Positions 62,014-64,000 of a stretch of DNA of 64,000 nucleotides are shown piece after piece. The stretch comes from Rhizobacter sp. Root404 (lineage in GTDB: Bacteria; Pseudomonadota; Gammaproteobacteria; Burkholderiales; Burkholderiaceae_C), in contig NZ_LMDS01000004.1 in the NCBI RefSeq assembly GCF_001425865.1, positions 685,515 through 749,514 on the forward strand, read 5' to 3'. Each line of letters starts with the position of its first letter. The stretch's first letter is position 1. The notes under the pieces were generated by a model that was not told the origin of the DNA, ran no database searches, and was given only the letters and a program-made list of their open reading frames with translations. The position numbers and the translations under genes are program-made.

Positions 62014-62618
62014 TGGCCGGGCACGCCAGCGCGGCCCGCCCGATCGACGCGGTCGTGATCGGCACCTCCGCGGGCGGCGTCGAGGCCCTGTCGAGCGTGC
62101 TCGGCGGGCTGCGCGCCGACGCGGCGTTCGCGGTGCTGATCGTGCTGCACCTGCCGAAGGACCGACGCAGCCTGCTGCCGGAGATCCTCGGCCGCAAGTG
62201 CGCGCTGCCGGTCCTCGAAGCCGTCGACAAGCAGCCGATCGAACCGGGCACGGTCTACATCGCGCCGCCCGACTACCACCTGCTGGTGGACAACGGGCCG
62301 CAGATCGCGTTGTCGATCGACGACCCCGTGCTCTATTCGCGGCCCTCGGTGGATGTACTGTTCGAGTCCGCGGCGGACGTTTACGCCGAGCGCCTGATGG
62401 GCATCGTGCTGACCGGCGCGAACCAGGACGGCGCCGCCGGCCTGCTGGCCATCAAGCGGGCCGGCGGCGTCACCGTGGTGCAGGACCCGCAGACCGCACA
62501 GGCGTCGCTGATGCCCGCATCGGCGCTGCAGCGTGCCCAACCGGATCACGTGCTGGCGCTGGACGGCATCGCGGCGCTGCTGCAGCGGTTGTCACCGGCG
62601 CCGGAGGTTCGGCCGTGA
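62013..62618 (+). CDS. cheB: Stand-alone CheB methylesterase domain
   Basis: 201 residues from ATG 62013. Only the C-terminal catalytic domain of CheB: Ser in VVIGTSAGGVEALSSVL, His in VLHLPKDRRSLLPEIL, Asp in VLTGANQDGAAGLLAIK. The regulatory receiver of canonical CheB is absent, so activity is not controlled by intramolecular phosphorylation but perhaps by the receiver of the neighbouring REC-kinase. Reverses CheR methylation by family. Overlaps the next gene by four bases (GTGA). Confidence 0.93.
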   Translation: MAGHASAARPIDAVVIGTSAGGVEALSSVLGGLRADAAFAVLIVLHLPKDRRSLLPEILGRKCALPVLEAVDKQPIEPGTVYIAPPDYHLLVDNGPQIALSIDDPVLYSRPSVDVLFESAADVYAERLMGIVLTGANQDGAAGLLAIKRAGGVTVVQDPQTAQASLMPASALQRAQPDHVLALDGIAALLQRLSPAPEVRP

Positions 62619-63721
62619 CGACCGCCGTGAAGTGCCTGATCGTCGACGACGTCGCCGAGAACCTGGTCGCGCTGTCCGCCCTGCTGCGGGCCGAGGACGT
62701 CGAGGTCCTGCAGGCCCGCTCGGCCGTCGAGGCGCTGGAGTTGCTGCTCGTGCACGACGTCGCCCTCGCGCTGCTCGACGTGCAGATGCCCGAGATCGAC
62801 GGCTTCGAGCTCGCCGAGATGATGCGCGGCAGCGAACGCACCCGGCGCATCCCGATCATCTTCGTCACCGCCGGTGCGCGCGACCAGCAGCGCATGTTCA
62901 AGGGCTACGAAAGCGGCGCGGTCGACTTCCTGTTCAAGCCGATCGAATCGCACGTGCTGAAGAGCAAGGCCAGCGTGTTCTTCCGGCTGCACCGCCAGAA
63001 CATGCAGCTCGAAGCGCAGCTCGACAGCCTGCGCGAGACGCTGCGCCTGAACGAGATGTTCACTGCGGTGCTCGGCCATGACCTGCGCGGGCCGCTGACC
63101 GCGATGAGCATCTCGGCCCAGGCGCTCGCCCGGGGCCCGGACGAATCGGTCCGCAAGCTCAGCGCGCGCATGGTGCACAGCTGCAAGTGGATGGGCCGGA
63201 TGATCGAGGACCTGCTGGACCTGAGCCGTGCGCGCGTCGGGGGCGGCATCACGATCGTCCGCCAGGCCGTCGACCTCGGCGACATCGCCGAGAAGGCGGC
63301 CCAGGAGCGGCGCGTGATGTTCCCGAATCGCGAGCTGGCAGTCCGGCGCTCGGGCGACACGCACGGTCGATGGGATGGCGACCGCATCAGCCAGGTCATG
63401 GCCAACCTGCTCGGCAACGCGCTGATCCACGGCCGGCCGGACTGCACGATCGAGGTCCGGGTGGACGGCTCGCGCCCGGACGCCGTGAACCTGAGCGTCA
63501 CGAACGAGGGTGCCGTTCCGGAAGATATCCTGCCGCACATCTTCGATCCGTTCCGCAGCGGACGCACCGGCTCGGAGCGGGCCGACGGACTTGGCCTGGG
63601 CCTGTACATCGTCGACCAGATCGTGCGGGCCCACGGCGGGCGGATCGACGTGGCGGTCGACGCCGCCACCGACTCGACCCGCTTCTCGGTCGAGCTGCCG
63701 CGCGACGCTCAGTCCCGGTAG
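62615..63721 (+). CDS. REC-histidine kinase
   Basis: 368 residues from a GTG at 62615 overlapping the CheB stop. N-terminal receiver (CLIVDDVAENLVALSALLRA; Asp in LALLDVQMPEIDG; Lys in FLFKPIE), a linker helix, HisKA LGHDLRGPLTAMSISAQALA, N-box ANLLGNALIHG and G2 GLGLGLYIVDQIVRAHGG. Receiver-first kinases are typically controlled by phosphorylation from another kinase, here likely the triple-receiver kinase at the head of the operon. Soluble. Its last 13 bases overlap the end of the convergent aldolase gene. Confidence 0.92.
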   Translation: MTTAVKCLIVDDVAENLVALSALLRAEDVEVLQARSAVEALELLLVHDVALALLDVQMPEIDGFELAEMMRGSERTRRIPIIFVTAGARDQQRMFKGYESGAVDFLFKPIESHVLKSKASVFFRLHRQNMQLEAQLDSLRETLRLNEMFTAVLGHDLRGPLTAMSISAQALARGPDESVRKLSARMVHSCKWMGRMIEDLLDLSRARVGGGITIVRQAVDLGDIAEKAAQERRVMFPNRELAVRRSGDTHGRWDGDRISQVMANLLGNALIHGRPDCTIEVRVDGSRPDAVNLSVTNEGAVPEDILPHIFDPFRSGRTGSERADGLGLGLYIVDQIVRAHGGRIDVAVDAATDSTRFSVELPRDAQSR

Positions 63722-64000
63722 CTCGGGTCGGTGCGATCGACGAGGCGCTGCAGCGCGTCGAACGCGTCCTGCCCGGCGCCGAAGCGCGGGTCGTACTGCA
63801 GCGAATCGCGCACGCAGGCTTCGAGCACCGGGGGCGCGATGGCACGCGGCCGGCCCATCGAAAGCGTGGCCAGCTGCACCTCGCAGGCGCGCTGCAGCAG
63901 CCACATCAGCCCGAACGCCTGCGCGAGGTTGGCGCCGATCGTCACCGGGCCGTGGTTGCGCAGCAGCAGCACCGGCTTGCCGCCGGCGCTGGCGAGGATG
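63709..64000 (-). CDS. Class II aldolase/adducin-family protein, 5' end outside the window
   Basis: About 96 C-terminal residues are visible; the frame is open through the window end. PVLLLRNHGPVTIGANLAQA is the conserved metal-site region of class II aldolases (the RNHG His), followed by FGLMWLLQRACEVQLATLSM. Members are Zn2+-dependent aldolases or epimerases acting on sugar phosphates or on short hydroxyacids and decarboxylating substrates. Substrate cannot be judged from the fragment. Convergent with the REC-kinase gene. Confidence 0.8.
   Translation of the reverse strand, partial: ILASAGGKPVLLLRNHGPVTIGANLAQAFGLMWLLQRACEVQLATLSMGRPRAIAPPVLEACVRDSLQYDPRFGAGQDAFDALQRLVDRTDPSYRD

Overview
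The window is a GC-rich (by eye about 70%) bacterial chromosome segment. It looks like a betaproteobacterium of the order Burkholderiales, probably near the Rubrivivax/Leptothrix/Piscinibacter group. The grounds are a Bug/TctC-type solute receptor inside an aromatic catabolic operon, PEP-CTERM proteins, a Burkholderiales-type gentisate pathway, dense two-component signalling and small SWFGD-like and DUF4142 envelope proteins. No rRNA, tRNA, CRISPR array, intact insertion sequence or phage module was seen. Genus-level placement is inference.

Layout. 1-2.3 kb: end of a PDZ/S41 protease gene and a secreted beta-propeller protein. 2.3-8.0 kb: a LysR regulator divergent from a five-gene gentisate operon (3-hydroxybenzoate 6-monooxygenase, gentisate dioxygenase, fumarylpyruvate hydrolase, Bug receptor, maleylpyruvate isomerase). 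8-13.7 kb: type-B carboxylesterase, TPR-GGDEF cyclase, STAS-like protein and a zinc alcohol dehydrogenase with a short leader ORF. 13.9-31 kb: many small envelope or stress-type genes (lipoproteins, DUF4142, glycine-rich protein, DUF421, DUF2383, YqjE-like, SDR), two PEP-CTERM proteins, an rpoN gene and an exopolysaccharide-type block (GH-GT-UGM-like frame, glycosyltransferase). 31-43.5 kb: gene fragments, a sigma-54 response regulator, a giant CheB-CheR-kinase, UDP-glucose dehydrogenase, a HAD-like pseudoenzyme and hemerythrin. 43.5-46.4 kb: recQ and an SDR. 46.5-63.7 kb: almost only signalling proteins: CheB-CheR fusion, PAS protein, hybrid kinases, receivers, and a hybrid kinase-CheR-CheB-REC-kinase operon. 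The window ends inside a class II aldolase gene.

Two signals go beyond gene calling. First, between 13.9 and 31 kb (and again near 40-43 kb) nearly every gene or operon head carries a sequence with exact GG-N10-GC spacing, usually TTGC at -12, as expected for sigma-54 promoters. Many sit back-to-back in divergent intergenic regions, and one precedes rpoN itself. I infer a local sigma-54 regulon covering small envelope proteins, PEP-CTERM proteins and polysaccharide genes. Second, at least three places contain abrupt joins of gene fragments (amidohydrolase/glycosyltransferase near 24.06 kb, rpoN/carbamoyltransferase near 31.34 kb, HAD and epimerase remnants at 40.0-40.5 kb). These look like deletion scars in a former polysaccharide island, or like assembly mis-joins.

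The signalling half has CheB and CheR activities without CheA, CheW or chemoreceptors, and long Glu/Gln-rich coiled coils inside the associated kinases. This suggests non-chemotactic receptor methylation.
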